A stretch of 47,979 bases of DNA from Planctomyces sp. SH-PL62 (lineage in GTDB: Bacteria; Planctomycetota; Planctomycetia; Planctomycetales; Planctomycetaceae). The position numbers were made by a program, and so were the translations under genes. Below are positions 47,893 through 47,979 of this stretch, piece after piece. How positions within the stretch are numbered: the first letter of the stretch is position 1; the number at the start of each line of letters is the position of its first letter. The notes below the pieces were generated by a model that worked only from the letters and a program-made list of their open reading frames with translations, was not told where the DNA came from and searched no databases. The DNA is taken from assembly GCA_945893045.1 (NCBI GenBank), contig CAMDEA010000048.1, positions 1-47,979 on the forward strand, in the 5' to 3' direction.

Positions 47893-47979
47893 GCCGACCA
47901 CCCCCTCAGCTGCTGCATGCCTGCCACCCCAGGCCGCGCTCGCGCTCTAGTGTGCCTTCGACCGGCGCCTCGCGCTGGC

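Overview
The window looks like a chromosomal segment of a planctomycete, read from the sequence alone. The main reasons are two very long genes joining a c-type haem motif to DUF1549 and DUF1553 domains, four DUF1501 genes with Tat-type signals, a PQQ-type beta-propeller protein, LL-diaminopimelate aminotransferase (DapL), and an aa3 oxidase cluster with an enlarged subunit III. The last ~860 bases are GC-richer, encode half of an Nramp transporter and probably come from another molecule.

Layout. 1-15544 (+): a respiratory cluster with a hexahaem cytochrome c (cut by the left edge), a lipoprotein with a type-1 copper motif, a dihaem cytochrome c lipoprotein, coxB, coxA, ctaA, ctaB, coxC, coxD, an ABC-2 exporter pair, a SCO copper chaperone, a DUF420 membrane protein and a small CPMC protein. 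Together these supply the electron donors, oxidase core, haem A synthesis and copper insertion. 15644-18301 (-): DUF983, Nif3-like and DUF1501. 18581-23520 (+): leuD, a MacB/FtsX permease, an EboE-like protein, a 71-residue unknown and XdhC. 23611-35622: two DUF1501 + cytochrome/DUF1549/DUF1553 pairs on the minus strand. Between them lies an accessory island with a REP-associated tyrosine transposase, an alternating REP array and a HEPN-domain gene. 35708-40905: a GT87-like glycosyltransferase, a secreted unknown, an APH-fold kinase, a TrhA/hemolysin III protein and an M50 protease. 41249-43920 (+): dapL, three tandem one-helix zinc-ribbon proteins and a DtxR/MntR-type regulator. 43985-47095 (-): DUF1501, a small antitoxin-like protein and the beta-propeller protein.

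The strongest non-gene signal is a set of small inverted-repeat families in most gaps. Many are two self-folding hairpins facing each other, and several lie in frame inside genes (ctaA, the kinase, both large cytochrome genes). The second strong signal is the ~350-400 bp REP composite array at 28381-29904 next to its likely transposase.
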